Part shown: piece by piece, positions 40,108-50,015 of the stretch
Layout: each line of letters opens with the position of its first letter
Numbering within the stretch: position 1 is the stretch's first letter
Assembly: GCA_030407315.1 (NCBI GenBank)
Contig: JALQPE010001688.1
Span: 434,001-498,000, forward strand
Direction of reading: 5' to 3'
Length of the DNA stretch: 64,000 bases
Source: Asparagopsis taxiformis
Taxonomy: Eukaryota > Rhodophyta > Florideophyceae > Bonnemaisoniales > Bonnemaisoniaceae
Position numbers and translations under genes: made by a program
The notes under the pieces: generated by a model
Told to the model about the DNA's origin: nothing
The model's input: only the letters and a program-made list of their open reading frames with translations
Databases searched by the model: none

Positions 40108-42807
40108 ATGACCAATCCACTTTCAGCCCCTTCCGCCTCTTCTCCACCTCCAGATCCCCCCGTATCCGCCTCAATAGCACCACCGCCTTCATCCCCACCC
40201 GCCGCTTCCACAGAACTTGCACCATATCCATCCTCCTCCTCCTCCCATCAATCCCTCCCCACTCCACCCCAACCCTTCTTCACCAGCCCCAATCCAATGT
40301 ATCCTCATCCGCCGCAAACCCAGCATCACACTCCGCCGCCTTATCCACCCTATCAATCCCCGCCGCCCTTCCCGTATCCCGCACCAACCCCTCAGTATTT
40401 CCAACAACAGCCCATGTATCAAGTGCCCCACGCTTGGCACACCCACCCACCTCCTCCCCATCCATCCGTGCACTCCCATCCCTCGTCGCCGCCCTTCCCG
40501 TCTCCCGGCGCATTTTACGCATGGCCTCCACAACCGCCTCATCCGACTCCTCATCCGCCCGCCAATCCCGATCACTCCCCATCACCGCGCCATCGTAGGC
40601 GCCACGCACCTGATGCCACACGTCCCTCCGTGCGCAATCGTCACACATCTCCTCGAGCAAATCGACGTCCTCTCAATGATCCCTCCACGCCCAAATCCGC
40701 TCGTTACCTCCACCCAGAACAACCACAATTCTTTGATCATGATGACAGTGACGCTATTCAGAATGATGCCTCACGGACCACACTTTCAAACTCCAGTAGA
40801 CGTGCAAATCGCCGAAGAGCGGTCACAAACAATTCAACCCAGGCCTTGTCTAATTCTATCAACGCAAATTCGACATTGAATAATCCACCCTCCAATTCTT
40901 TGCCGTCCGCAAACCCGTCATCTCAAACCCCCGCAACTCATCAGACCTCAATGCCCCAGTCACAGAAGCCGGCATCAAATCGCACGCACAGCTCTGAAAA
41001 TCCTGATAAAGACACTCAGGCTGCAAGTCTAGAGCTCGACCGTGCTGCTAAAAATGCTGTTGATAGCGCCAATGAAGTTACGTTGGCTCTTTTGCTCACA
41101 TCTTGGGCAAATAGTCTCGCAGAAGCCCAACAGCTTGGTGGCGGTGCGGCAGGTCACTTTGAAAATGTCTTTCACGGTTCACAGGCACTTGAAATCGTCT
41201 TTGGTAATGTTTTGCTCATGGAAATTCTCCCAACATCTGCAGTGAAGAAGGCTCTTATTTCATTACTGCAGTTTGTGCTCTACGGCGATCAAGAAGTACA
41301 TTCAACATTTGCAGACCACATTATTGCCCTCAACATTCCATTGAAGAAAGAAGAGAACGAAACAATTCGTCCCTTGTGGACGCAAGCTCGCAGTACCGCA
41401 ATCAAAACGTTTTTGGAGTTTTTGCGTAACATATCCATTAATATCAGGGCTTATATCGACGTCTTACCGAGCACTTCCCAACGAAGTGAAAATGTAAAAC
41501 CACGCTCTCCTATCGGTGGAGCACCACAGAACTCATCTGGACCAGCCGGACCAGATCCTACGAAAGCTGTCGAACGTTCCATGAGCAGTTGGCGCAGGGC
41601 GGTTGCGCGATTGCAAGGCGAAATGGCTATTATTGTTGTTTTGAAGAAGGCACTTACATCTATTGATAATGATCTTCGGTTTTCATGCGATGTGGACTTT
41701 CAGGAATTGCAGAACTTTGTTGCTTCAATGCGTTCCATCGTGAGATCCTACCTGAAAAAGGATATTATGGAACGCACGTCAGCGCTTAATTCTCGATACT
41801 GGTCAGATGTCACGGATGGTGCGGAAGGCACTGTTTTTGAAGCGGCGAGGTCTCGCGCGAACATGTGGTTGAACCAGTTTGAGGCTTCGCGACGGGAGGT
41901 TGAAAGCCAATTGGATGATGCTGGAATCGGTTTTGGCCCTTCTGCACGTGTGTCTGAGGATAAGTTTTCAGTCTTGGTTTCGGCGAGTGCTGGAGTTGCA
42001 GCGCTTGTTTCCTGTCATCAACATTCTTTTTCATGGGCAAAAGATACTGCTAAGCTTCTATGTTCCATGATTACGGCCTTCCATACTCTCGAAAATATGA
42101 GTGACGCGAGCCTTGGTCCTTCTGTTTATCTGAAGGAAACTTTTTTCAAAGGTCTAGATGACGCGTTTCGTGCAATCGATGATGTTGTCAACTGGTCATT
42201 TGCATCTTTACATGATAAGGTTCTTGGGAGTCTAGAAAAGAGTACTGTTGACCCACTACAAACTAGTGATGTGCCTCCACAGAGGTCGCGCTCGTTACGG
42301 TTTGAAGAGCCCCCGAAGACACCCTCGAAGACTGCAGACAATGGCGATGGTGGCGGATCACAACCACAAAGCCGTAGGAAGCCGCGGCACGCTAGGATGA
42401 AGTCGTCGCCAGATGCTCTTTTGCATCTTAATGCACACTTTGACGACTACTCTGATGCGGAAAATGACGTTGACCGTGAAATTGACCGTGAAATTGATCA
42501 GAGCGAAATGAGAGAGGCAGAATTGGTGGACTTTGAAGAGATAGGCACTCCGAAAATGCTGCTGACTCCAAAGCATCGTAGTACTCGAGAGACAAATGGA
42601 GAAACGGAAGGTGGATCACGGAAGAGGGGAGATGATGAACTTCCTGTAGTGTATGAGGGATTACCGCTCGAGTTTGGGGATGATGATGAAGATGATGACG
42701 ACCGTGATATTGTCGTTCATGAAGATTTGGAAGATGCAGCAAAACCAAAAAAGATGAGCCACACATCGCATGTTAGGAGTATGAGCGTTGACGGAATTCC
42801 ATTTTAG
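40108..42807 (+). CDS. Large protein of unknown function with proline-rich N-terminus and helical core
   Basis: A single exon encodes 899 residues from ATG 40108. Residues 1-190 are dominated by Pro, His, Ser, Tyr and Gln (PPPYPPYQSPPPFPYP and the like), then a Ser/Asn-rich basic stretch to about 310. Residues 320-730 are predicted helical and conserved-looking (NEVTLALLLTSWANSLAEA, FGNVLLMEILPTSAVKKALI, RSMSSWRRAVARLQGEMAII, YLKETFFKGLDDAFRAID) but match no family I recognise. The tail is very acidic (DREIDREIDQ, FGDDDEDDDDRD) and Ser-rich. The layout resembles scaffold or RNA-processing proteins, but no function is assigned. Confidence 0.75.
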   Translation: MTNPLSAPSASSPPPDPPVSASIAPPPSSPPAASTELAPYPSSSSSHQSLPTPPQPFFTSPNPMYPHPPQTQHHTPPPYPPYQSPPPFPYPAPTPQYFQQQPMYQVPHAWHTHPPPPHPSVHSHPSSPPFPSPGAFYAWPPQPPHPTPHPPANPDHSPSPRHRRRHAPDATRPSVRNRHTSPRANRRPLNDPSTPKSARYLHPEQPQFFDHDDSDAIQNDASRTTLSNSSRRANRRRAVTNNSTQALSNSINANSTLNNPPSNSLPSANPSSQTPATHQTSMPQSQKPASNRTHSSENPDKDTQAASLELDRAAKNAVDSANEVTLALLLTSWANSLAEAQQLGGGAAGHFENVFHGSQALEIVFGNVLLMEILPTSAVKKALISLLQFVLYGDQEVHSTFADHIIALNIPLKKEENETIRPLWTQARSTAIKTFLEFLRNISINIRAYIDVLPSTSQRSENVKPRSPIGGAPQNSSGPAGPDPTKAVERSMSSWRRAVARLQGEMAIIVVLKKALTSIDNDLRFSCDVDFQELQNFVASMRSIVRSYLKKDIMERTSALNSRYWSDVTDGAEGTVFEAARSRANMWLNQFEASRREVESQLDDAGIGFGPSARVSEDKFSVLVSASAGVAALVSCHQHSFSWAKDTAKLLCSMITAFHTLENMSDASLGPSVYLKETFFKGLDDAFRAIDDVVNWSFASLHDKVLGSLEKSTVDPLQTSDVPPQRSRSLRFEEPPKTPSKTADNGDGGGSQPQSRRKPRHARMKSSPDALLHLNAHFDDYSDAENDVDREIDREIDQSEMREAELVDFEEIGTPKMLLTPKHRSTRETNGETEGGSRKRGDDELPVVYEGLPLEFGDDDEDDDDRDIVVHEDLEDAAKPKKMSHTSHVRSMSVDGIPF

Positions 42808-43093
42808 ATGATCAGGTTTTGTTGATGGTCATGAGCATTGAAATAATCCTTAGACGGGATAACGCGTGACCAACTGCTTTTCGATTTTTTCGTGGTCGCA
42901 ATGGAATGCCCGGATATGTCAAGCACATGGACGATGCAATGTTCATGAGCAAAAGGCACGCGTATAGATGCTAATTATTTGCTGATGACCATGCCTGAGT
43001 AAAGTATTAGCAATGTTTATGTTTTGAAAGGTTGGATGTTTGTGTAATGAAGTGTCGAAAAGAGATCTATAAAACATTGTTTCGACGTGATGT

Positions 43094-43885
43094 CTACTCT
43101 ACTTTGATGGTGCGCTTGGTTGAACGCGCAATCCTTTTCCTCACACTCGATGAAAGGCGAGTTTGGGTGCGCAGAAATATGGCGTTATGGAGGAGTCCTG
43201 CGACAACCGCTCCAACAATGGGACCTACCCAATAAACAGCTTGTCCTGACCATTTTTGATGGACAACAGCAAGGGCAAGAGACATTGCAGGGTTCATACA
43301 ACTGCCAGTCCATCCAAGACCCAGAATCATCATAAGCAGTAAAGTAGAAGTAGTTAAAACCCACTTCTTCATCTTGGCGGACTGCGGCAAGAGGTGCTTC
43401 ATCGAAAGAGTAACTAAACAACATACGGCAGTAATAGAGGCTTCAATGGAAACGGCTGCTGCAAATGGTACACCCTCACGCGGTTGAGGAGGCGCAAAGA
43501 GTGGGTCTTTAGCCAAAGGGAAAAGGTATTGCATAGGAAATCGCACCAATGGAATGGCAATGATGTGCCCTAAAAACTGTGGAACAGCGAGTAGCAGAGA
43601 TTTGGACAGCGTCAATTCACGGGCTACGAACATTGCTAATGTGAATGCTGGATTGATCAGACTATCAAACCACAACCCAAGAATCTCCCATAGAGCCATG
43701 AGGCCGACGAAGCCAGTGAAGAAAATCTGCATGGGTGGGAATTCGGCCAGCGTCGGAGAGATGGAATAAACGATTGGTGAAGATGTAACGATAAATAGAG
43801 CGAAGGAGCAAACGACCCAAAGAAAGACAGCGGCAAACTCGATCAACACGAGTTTGGTCAGAGGAGATGAGATGGATGCAGCCAT
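43094..43885 (-). CDS. Aquaporin-family channel, SIP-like
   Basis: ATG 43885 gives 263 residues with six hydrophobic spans and two half-helices. The first NPA box is LINPAFTLAMF near residue 80; the second is GSCMNPAMSLALAV near 197, followed by YWVGPIVGAVVAGLL, the family's last span. The residue after the second NPA, usually the selectivity-filter Arg, is Met, as plant small basic intrinsic proteins (SIPs) also deviate there (NPAN). The C-terminus is short and basic (SVRKRIARSTKRTIK), another SIP trait linked to ER residence. SIPs conduct water or other small solutes in ER membranes. Solute and compartment are inferred. Confidence 0.8.
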   Translation of the reverse strand: MAASISSPLTKLVLIEFAAVFLWVVCSFALFIVTSSPIVYSISPTLAEFPPMQIFFTGFVGLMALWEILGLWFDSLINPAFTLAMFVARELTLSKSLLLAVPQFLGHIIAIPLVRFPMQYLFPLAKDPLFAPPQPREGVPFAAAVSIEASITAVCCLVTLSMKHLLPQSAKMKKWVLTTSTLLLMMILGLGWTGSCMNPAMSLALAVVHQKWSGQAVYWVGPIVGAVVAGLLHNAIFLRTQTRLSSSVRKRIARSTKRTIKVE

Positions 43886-44141
43886 TGTGAAACGATGGAT
43901 TTGGCTGCAATTGAATGGCACGTTAGCGAAGATGGAGGCGCTAGCGAGTTTCGGAGGCGCTCAACATGCTACACTACACCTGACTTATTGATTGCAGCAA
44001 ATGTCGTTGCGAGAACAATGGGTCCCACTCCTGTACAGCATTACTGTACAATCCATGATTACACACGTGTGGGGGCAAACGACAAGTGGCTCGATTTTAT
44101 TGCTCCGACATTAGCTGCATCACGGAGCGTCATGGGGCATT

Positions 44142-45074
44142 CTACTCGAGACTGAACGGCAGCGCGTCATTGAAGGGAATCTCCTCCCCCTCGGCGTACA
44201 CTCCGGCGTAAACCTTCAAATCCAATAACATCTCTCCCTTGCTATTCTCTCCTTCTCCGAAAAGGCTATTGTGTCCATCCGGTCTCCTCTCGTAGTACGA
44301 TCCAAGCTTGCTATAACAGATCCTATCCTTTTCGTCGTCCAACCAGGTCGCATTCGGTGGCCGTAACGGCACAACGAATCCATCCGCACCAAATTTCGGA
44401 CCCGTATCTGGTTGATCAACAACTGCCAAAGCCGCTCCACCTACTTTTCTCATTTTCTGCGCCGGCTTTGACGTATCCCCATCGGGCCAGCTGAATAGAA
44501 ATGCTGCCTTGGAGCCACGGCTTTCTCCATAACCCACAAATCCCTTCGGATTGTAGCCACCGAACACCGCCTTACCCGTCCGTGCGATAACTACTGATGC
44601 GCCGCATCGATCAACTTTCTCGTGGAATGTTTCGCTGCTGTATCCGTCTCGGTTCGCGTCGTACAATAGTTGAATTTCACGCGATTGTAATTGTGTTCGC
44701 GCTAAGAGTGGCCGAAAAATAGCAATGTCCTCAGTGTCTGTAGGTAGGATTTCCGCAAACTCATCGAGTGTAGCAGGGTATAATTCTGGAAATCTATCAC
44801 GGTCGAAGCGTTTCAGCCCGAATGGTTCCTTTTCCTTCTTCCCAAAAAACATGGTGTACACTCGCTCAATTATGTCCATATCACCACCCCTCTCGCCATC
44901 ATCCTTTCCTTCGGCATTCATCTGTACTGCATGATGCGTTACATTCGCTCTCCTTCTTGTTTGTGTAGAAACCTTCAATCCACACCTAGAAGAACAAGTC
45001 CTCTGCAGGGTGTTCAGCTGATGGCAAGGCTGAAAACGAGGTGTGGTAGTGGAAGAAAAAGCCGACAGCGCCAT
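44142..45074 (-). CDS. TLD-domain protein, probably plastid-targeted
   Basis: A single exon encodes 310 residues. Residues 1-50 are Ser/Thr/Arg-rich with few acids (MALSAFSSTTTPRFQPCHQL), a likely plastid transit peptide. From about residue 95 the TLDc pattern follows: REIQLLYDANRDGYSSETFHE, then VVIARTGKAVFGGYNPKGF, GSKAAFLFSWPDGD, VGGAALAVVDQPDTGPKFGA and LGSYYERRPDG, ending with LDLKVYAG. TLDc proteins in animals (OXR1, NCOA7) protect against oxidative stress and bind the V-ATPase. Plant members with this FGGYNP core include plastid proteins of unclear role. I first thought of a phycobilin lyase but the TLDc signatures are decisive. Confidence 0.75.
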   Translation of the reverse strand: MALSAFSSTTTPRFQPCHQLNTLQRTCSSRCGLKVSTQTRRRANVTHHAVQMNAEGKDDGERGGDMDIIERVYTMFFGKKEKEPFGLKRFDRDRFPELYPATLDEFAEILPTDTEDIAIFRPLLARTQLQSREIQLLYDANRDGYSSETFHEKVDRCGASVVIARTGKAVFGGYNPKGFVGYGESRGSKAAFLFSWPDGDTSKPAQKMRKVGGAALAVVDQPDTGPKFGADGFVVPLRPPNATWLDDEKDRICYSKLGSYYERRPDGHNSLFGEGENSKGEMLLDLKVYAGVYAEGEEIPFNDALPFSLE

Positions 45075-45701
45075 AATGTGCTATGACGTTGGATAATTCT
45101 TTCGGCTCTTCTCGCTTAAGATTTTTTGGCCCCTACTTTTCTTTGTTGCTATTGCCGGTCAGACAAAACGCTGAACATGTTCATCCATTCGCAGCGAATC
45201 TCCTTAGGCTGTGGTGCGTATTCAAATTATTTCAGCCACTTTTTTCTAGTGATTGGACAATCTGAATTTCAGGTACTCGAAAGCATTCCGCCAGTGACTG
45301 TTCGCATCGTCACACAAGTACCATGTCCAACAACCTCGTGACATGAACGTTAGTCCTGTGAAGAACTAGAGCATTTCAGCTCTACGCAACACGACAGCTT
45401 CCTGTGAACTCCACGCTAAGATTTTCAACGAATCATCATGTAGCTTTATTAGTGTTGTAGCATCAGTTCCCCATCACAAGTATCTGCACGGTTCGATTAG
45501 GCTTCAGACGTGTTTTCGATAGCTGCAAATTAGCAGCGATGCGAGCGATCCGGTTGGGGTAAAGCTCTTTTCCTATCCATCTTCCGTATCACTCCCATGA
45601 CTCACAGCTGCGACGGCTCAGATCACCTTATTGTAAGGAATTTCTATGTACATCTCTTCTCGCGAAGATGCTTCTATGTCTACAACCTCATTGCTACACC
45701 T
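45075..45701. other. Intergenic region
   Basis: This is a 627-bp A/T-rich stretch holding the promoter of the TLD gene and the 3' UTR of the PNUTS-like gene. No supported gene or motif was seen. Confidence 0.45.
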
Positions 45702-48260
45702 CTAATTGTGCGCAAACATACAAGAACTACCATCCCTGCAACCTTGCTTAGTTCCAAAGTATTTGCAACGCTTTCTTTGTTTCGACGGTTTTGTCTTTGG
45801 CCTACTGATCGTCTCCACGTTCCTCCCAGAGCTGGATGAAGGATTAATTCCTGGACCTGGCGGTTGATTCATCGGAAGTGGCGGATGCGACATGTTCAAT
45901 GGAAGTCCCATAGGCAGACCCATCGGCATGGGCAGGCCAATGGGCATCAGACTCGGCATTCCTAATGGTGGTGGAGGCATGGGTGGCATGGGGAATGGCA
46001 TGCAATCTAGCATCCCTGTCTGTTGATTACCAGAACCAAAATTCAGTGGCAGTTGCTGTCCGTGACCCATCAATGGATGTGCTCCTAGTGCGACGTCAGC
46101 AGATGACACCGGAGGAACAGGGTTTGGTAAATTGTGATTAGCGTGATGTTCTCCCTTCCCCCGCTCATTTTCTCCATGAGAAGCAAGTCCTTTCGAGTCG
46201 TTTCTCATGGTGGAACTCTCTCCGTGCGATAGGTGACTTGGGAAGGCGTTTGGAACCATATCTTTGTCCATCAAGCGGTGGTCACTGTTTGGATTTTGTG
46301 GATCTGCGAGAGGTCCGTTTACACCTGGGCGCAATAAACCAGAAGACTGCAGAGCAGAAAGAAGGTGATGGACAGCCTCAGGGGGCAGAGGCATTTGTCC
46401 CTTATCTTCCATTCCCTTTCCCCCACCACTAGGTCTAAATCCTAGACCTCCCTGTCTTATAGATGACTTTTGGGAATTCGCATGTCCGATAGGCACCTCA
46501 TCTGTAGCCCCTCCGCGTCGATTAGTATTTCCTACTTCATTGGCTGGTGCCCTAGAACTTCTGAGCTCGTTGCCACCTAATTTTCCATGTCTGTCGTGCG
46601 TTCTTCCATACGCCGAAGCCTTGCTTTTCTCACCTTGGTCAAAATTTTCTCTGTGAAGGTTCTTGCCTTTGGAGGCACCACTGTCCATGCCACTATTCGC
46701 CATACTTTGAATTTCGTTACCGTTGTCAGACACTGGGATAGTTGGGACGTGTGCATCGGAGTTCCTATATTGTCCAAGAGCAGTGGCTTCAGGAGGTGGT
46801 GACCTCGGGGATTCTGCATGGCTAGAGGAATATGTATTTTGTCTCGTTTTCAAGAGTGAATCGGTTTCAGTAAGCGTGAATGGCTCTACCATATCCGAGT
46901 CGATGCGACATTCCGTAGGGAGTACAATGACTATTGGACGACTCCATCTGCATGATGGAGACATCGCATTTAACCGATTTTTGATCTCTTCTCGTGCTCT
47001 CCTGGTACGCTCAAGCTCCATGTCAAACTCTCTCTTCAGTGCGGCTTCGAAGGAGCTGGAGTGGGGTCTGTTGCGCCGAGGCGAATCCTTATTTGCAACA
47101 GCCGATGCCGATTGATTCATGGCTGATTCTGTGTTTTGATTCTCTTGGTTTTGATCTTCTGAAATCAGGGCTTGCAATGTAGTGGGAGTAAACGGAAGAG
47201 TAATTCGAGACTCTGGATCCCAAACTCTGACTAGCTCTGCTCGATTATCAATGATGTGGACATCAAGCAGCTTCTCATCAGGAGCCCAGGTGACATTTCG
47301 TTGCCTGCGTCGCTGCTGAGGTGCTTCTGCATTTGAGTTTTCTTCAGACTTTGCCGGAGGGGGACCGTCTCCTAAAGCGCGCTCCAGTTTTCCATCTTTA
47401 GATTCAGAAGTTGCCGAGACTGTATTAGTAAATGCGGCCGACGAGGCTTGTGTAGAACTTGATGCTGCCGCGGTGTCAGCTCTAAACACTGGGCTGCTTC
47501 GGAGCAGTGGGAGTGAGTTACCCATGGGTGATGGGGCTGAGCTAGATAGTTGCGAAGGCTGTTCTGATGTCCTCTGATTCGCATACGGTGGTTTGGATGT
47601 TGTGGAGGGCTTTGTAGTTGGAGGCACTGGGGACGTAGGGGCCTTCTCGGTTGCTGGTGACACAGAGGACTTGGCTGCTCCTTTATCTGGGGATGTGGTT
47701 TCCAAACTGCGGCGCTTAGGGTTGGGTTCGAGGTCAGTGTCTGTAGACTTAGACATGGCATCTGTTGGTTGCAACATTTCTGATGCGGCTCTGTAAACGG
47801 ATAGACAAGAATGCGGATAAGTTAGTCGAGAAGTTGCGAGAAAGACATGAGTGGCATGGGAAGAACGATTAACATACCTTGCTCTTGCTTTACGCATAGG
47901 TGAATCAGACTGAATGAGAGCGGACGATGTCTGCGGATGAGCGGGTGACGGCTGTGGGTTAGGAGCAGAGTTGAGGACGGAAGGAGAAGTCGGAGTGGAA
48001 AATTCATCAGTGGTGCGCGCAGATTGCGTGTGGTGCGGTGGCTGACTCGGTGGCGGCAACGAGGGTGGAGGTGAAGATGTGGGTAACGCCGGCTGCTCCG
48101 AGAGTGAGTGAGCGGGTTTGGACTGGTTTGGTGGAGCGGATTGAATAGGTTTGTGGAGGGTTAGCGATTGCGCGGGATGCGACGAATTGATGGGTGCGGT
48201 GAGCACCGGGGGCAGCCGGTGGGCTGGGATGAGGGAGTCATCCTCTGCGCGGCCTGCCAT
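45702..48260 (-). CDS. PNUTS/PPP1R10-like PP1 regulatory protein with C-terminal CCCH zinc finger
   Basis: Exons 48260-47878 and 47790-45702 encode 823 residues. The 87-bp intron (GTATGT..TTTACAG, with GACTAAC) is a multiple of three with no in-frame stop, so reading through it would give 852 residues. Near residue 290 lies the PP1-docking segment QRNVTWAPDEKLLDVHIID, like PNUTS KTVTWPEEGKLREYFYFE. About 90 residues on, SFEAALKREFDMELERTRR and WSRPIVIVLP match the next PNUTS block (HAFETARRL..PRPLVLP). The last residues form a CCCH finger, CKYFGTKQGCRDGSSCMFAH (C-x8-C-x5-C-x3-H), the same spacing and position as in PNUTS. The N-terminal TFIIS-like domain of animal PNUTS is not visible; the first 280 residues are Pro/Ser-rich. 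PNUTS targets PP1 to RNA polymerase II in transcription termination. Confidence 0.7.
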   Translation of the reverse strand: MAGRAEDDSLIPAHRLPPVLTAPINSSHPAQSLTLHKPIQSAPPNQSKPAHSLSEQPALPTSSPPPSLPPPSQPPHHTQSARTTDEFSTPTSPSVLNSAPNPQPSPAHPQTSSALIQSDSPMRKARARYVNRSSHATHVFLATSRLTYPHSCLSVYRAASEMLQPTDAMSKSTDTDLEPNPKRRSLETTSPDKGAAKSSVSPATEKAPTSPVPPTTKPSTTSKPPYANQRTSEQPSQLSSSAPSPMGNSLPLLRSSPVFRADTAAASSSTQASSAAFTNTVSATSESKDGKLERALGDGPPPAKSEENSNAEAPQQRRRQRNVTWAPDEKLLDVHIIDNRAELVRVWDPESRITLPFTPTTLQALISEDQNQENQNTESAMNQSASAVANKDSPRRNRPHSSSFEAALKREFDMELERTRRAREEIKNRLNAMSPSCRWSRPIVIVLPTECRIDSDMVEPFTLTETDSLLKTRQNTYSSSHAESPRSPPPEATALGQYRNSDAHVPTIPVSDNGNEIQSMANSGMDSGASKGKNLHRENFDQGEKSKASAYGRTHDRHGKLGGNELRSSRAPANEVGNTNRRGGATDEVPIGHANSQKSSIRQGGLGFRPSGGGKGMEDKGQMPLPPEAVHHLLSALQSSGLLRPGVNGPLADPQNPNSDHRLMDKDMVPNAFPSHLSHGESSTMRNDSKGLASHGENERGKGEHHANHNLPNPVPPVSSADVALGAHPLMGHGQQLPLNFGSGNQQTGMLDCMPFPMPPMPPPPLGMPSLMPIGLPMPMGLPMGLPLNMSHPPLPMNQPPGPGINPSSSSGRNVETISRPKTKPSKQRKRCKYFGTKQGCRDGSSCMFAHN

Positions 48261-48881
48261 AAGTATCGTGGGGTGTGTGAAGGTAATTTTGCTCTAAGTT
48301 TTTGCGCGAGGTGTAATGGTGATTGTAGAGCGTGAAAGTCGAGTTGAGAGTGTCTAGGGAGCAAAGCAAGTATTGAACTTTTCTATGGAATGGTTCGAAT
48401 ATACGGAGCCTGCTAATGGAGGTTGAGGGGAAAGGTTGCTGGCGAATGTGGGGTGATTTGGTGGGTTGGTGGATGGGCGGGCGGCGGAGAGCGTCAAGCT
48501 ACCGAGCAGGGACGTTTAGTGACGCTCGCTGTTTGGATTGTGAAAAGCTGTGCAATCGATGAAAACGAAATGCAGAGTAGTGAGCGCTAGCGCTAGTAGA
48601 CTCTATGGTCGGAAGACAGCAAGTGTCGGTAAAATGGACACCAACATGCGACGGGTAGGGTGCAGGAGCTCGACGATGAAGAGGGCGTTGGACATGGGTA
48701 GGAATCAACCGAAGCGAGTAAATAGCGCTGCAATTGTACGTATGAACGTGAGTACAAATGAATGCCGTGTGCACAGCACAACAAAAAAACGTTGCGTTGG
48801 GCTGGAGCGCCCCGGTCAACGGCCTTATTTTTCAAATAAATAAGCGCCCGCACACTTGTCATTACTTGGTTGGCGTCTACA
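48261..48881. other. Intergenic region
   Basis: This 621-bp stretch lies between the PNUTS-like start and the ribokinase stop, so it holds the PNUTS-like promoter. Short frames on both strands overlap and match nothing. No E2F site was seen. Confidence 0.45.
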
Positions 48882-49928
48882 CTAGAAAATTCCTTGAGCT
48901 CGTTTCTTAACCGCTTCTTCATCGGCGATAGATTCTGCCGCTCCGTGCGCTTGCACGCACATTCCGGCTGCAACGACAGCAAACTTGACGCATTCGTCGA
49001 ACGCCGCACCGGCACTCATTCTCGCGCACAGACTTCCCGTGAACGTATCGCCCGCCCCAGTTGTATCCACTACTCGCTCTACTTTCAAAGCCGCCACATA
49101 GCTCACTCCCGCCCCCTCTGTGCTATATGCTACTCCGCTCGATCCCAGAGTCACAACAATTCTTGTCCTCGCCGCACAACGTGCCCGCATGTGCTCGATC
49201 CCCTGCTCCACATCTACTTGATCGTCGCCGCATAGTTGTCCCAGTTCTACTAAATTCACAATCACTACATCCAAACACTTCCAAACCGCAGCTTGTGCCC
49301 CGAACAAGCGCTCTCCTAACTCCCCCGTAGCAACTGGACTCGGATTCAGTACCACGATGGCGCCGCGTTCGCTCATTCCGCGTGCAACACTTTCCGTTAC
49401 TTGATAATCTACTTCCAATTGTAGTACAACCACAGCTCCACTAACGGACACTCTTGATATTTCGCTGCCACCAACGCCATCCCAAACGCCATCAACTGTT
49501 AGTCGCGCATTGGCACCAGCCGAGTACAATATTCGATTCTCTCCACTTCCCTCGTCAACGATAACAATCGCTGTACCACTGTCACAACTATCGTCGATTG
49601 TAACCCCGCTTACATCCACTCGATATGACCGTAACGCTTCAAGCAATGCTGTGCCGTTTTTTCCTACCGCTCCCAGAAGGCGAACAGACCGTGCTCCACC
49701 ACATTTCGCCGCAGCAACCGCTACGTTGGCGCCCTTACCGCCCAGAGACCTCTTCGTACTCTTGGTTCTCAATGTTTCGCCGGCCCTGGGTTGCCGATGC
49801 ACAGTAACCGATATATCTTCGTTGATCGACGATACCACGATCACCTCTCCAGTCAGCATCTTGATCTCCACTGTGTTTACACCACGCAAGAGCGTCGACA
49901 TCATTTTTGCACTCAACTTTTTTCCCAT
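48882..49928 (-). CDS. Ribokinase (PfkB family)
   Basis: ATG 49928 gives 348 residues. The frame extends upstream to 50015, but those codons overlap the start of the divergent gene and were not used. PfkB signatures: SINEDISVTVHRQPRAGET near residue 30, GGKGANVAVAAAKCGG near 62, GSGENRILYSAGAN, LNPSPV, then VTLGSSGVAY and DTTGAGDTFTGSLCARM near 290 with the catalytic Asp. This order and the GGKGAN motif indicate ribokinase rather than fructokinase or adenosine kinase. It phosphorylates ribose to ribose-5-phosphate for the pentose phosphate pathway and nucleotide synthesis. The first 25 residues are basic and could be a weak targeting signal. Confidence 0.88.
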   Translation of the reverse strand: MGKKLSAKMMSTLLRGVNTVEIKMLTGEVIVVSSINEDISVTVHRQPRAGETLRTKSTKRSLGGKGANVAVAAAKCGGARSVRLLGAVGKNGTALLEALRSYRVDVSGVTIDDSCDSGTAIVIVDEGSGENRILYSAGANARLTVDGVWDGVGGSEISRVSVSGAVVVLQLEVDYQVTESVARGMSERGAIVVLNPSPVATGELGERLFGAQAAVWKCLDVVIVNLVELGQLCGDDQVDVEQGIEHMRARCAARTRIVVTLGSSGVAYSTEGAGVSYVAALKVERVVDTTGAGDTFTGSLCARMSAGAAFDECVKFAVVAAGMCVQAHGAAESIADEEAVKKRAQGIF

Positions 49929-50015
49929 AATATAAATTTGCATCCTTTCACCCGCAGCATCACCATTCTCTCTTTCACCATAACCATATCTACAACCGTT
50001 ATTCCTCCCCCACAC
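49929..50015. promoter_or_regulatory. 87-bp bidirectional promoter between ribokinase and the CDC25-like gene
   Basis: Only 87 bp separate the two divergent start codons. The spacer is A/T- and C/T-rich with a TATAAATTT stretch near 49931. Both genes must share this control region unless their 5' leaders overlap. Confidence 0.55.

Noticed and set aside
44142..45074. Phycobilin lyase (CpcT/CpeT) as the identity of this plastid-targeted protein
   Set aside because: The order LLYDANRDG, FGGYNP, FLFSW, LGSYYERRPDG and DLKVY is that of a TLDc domain.
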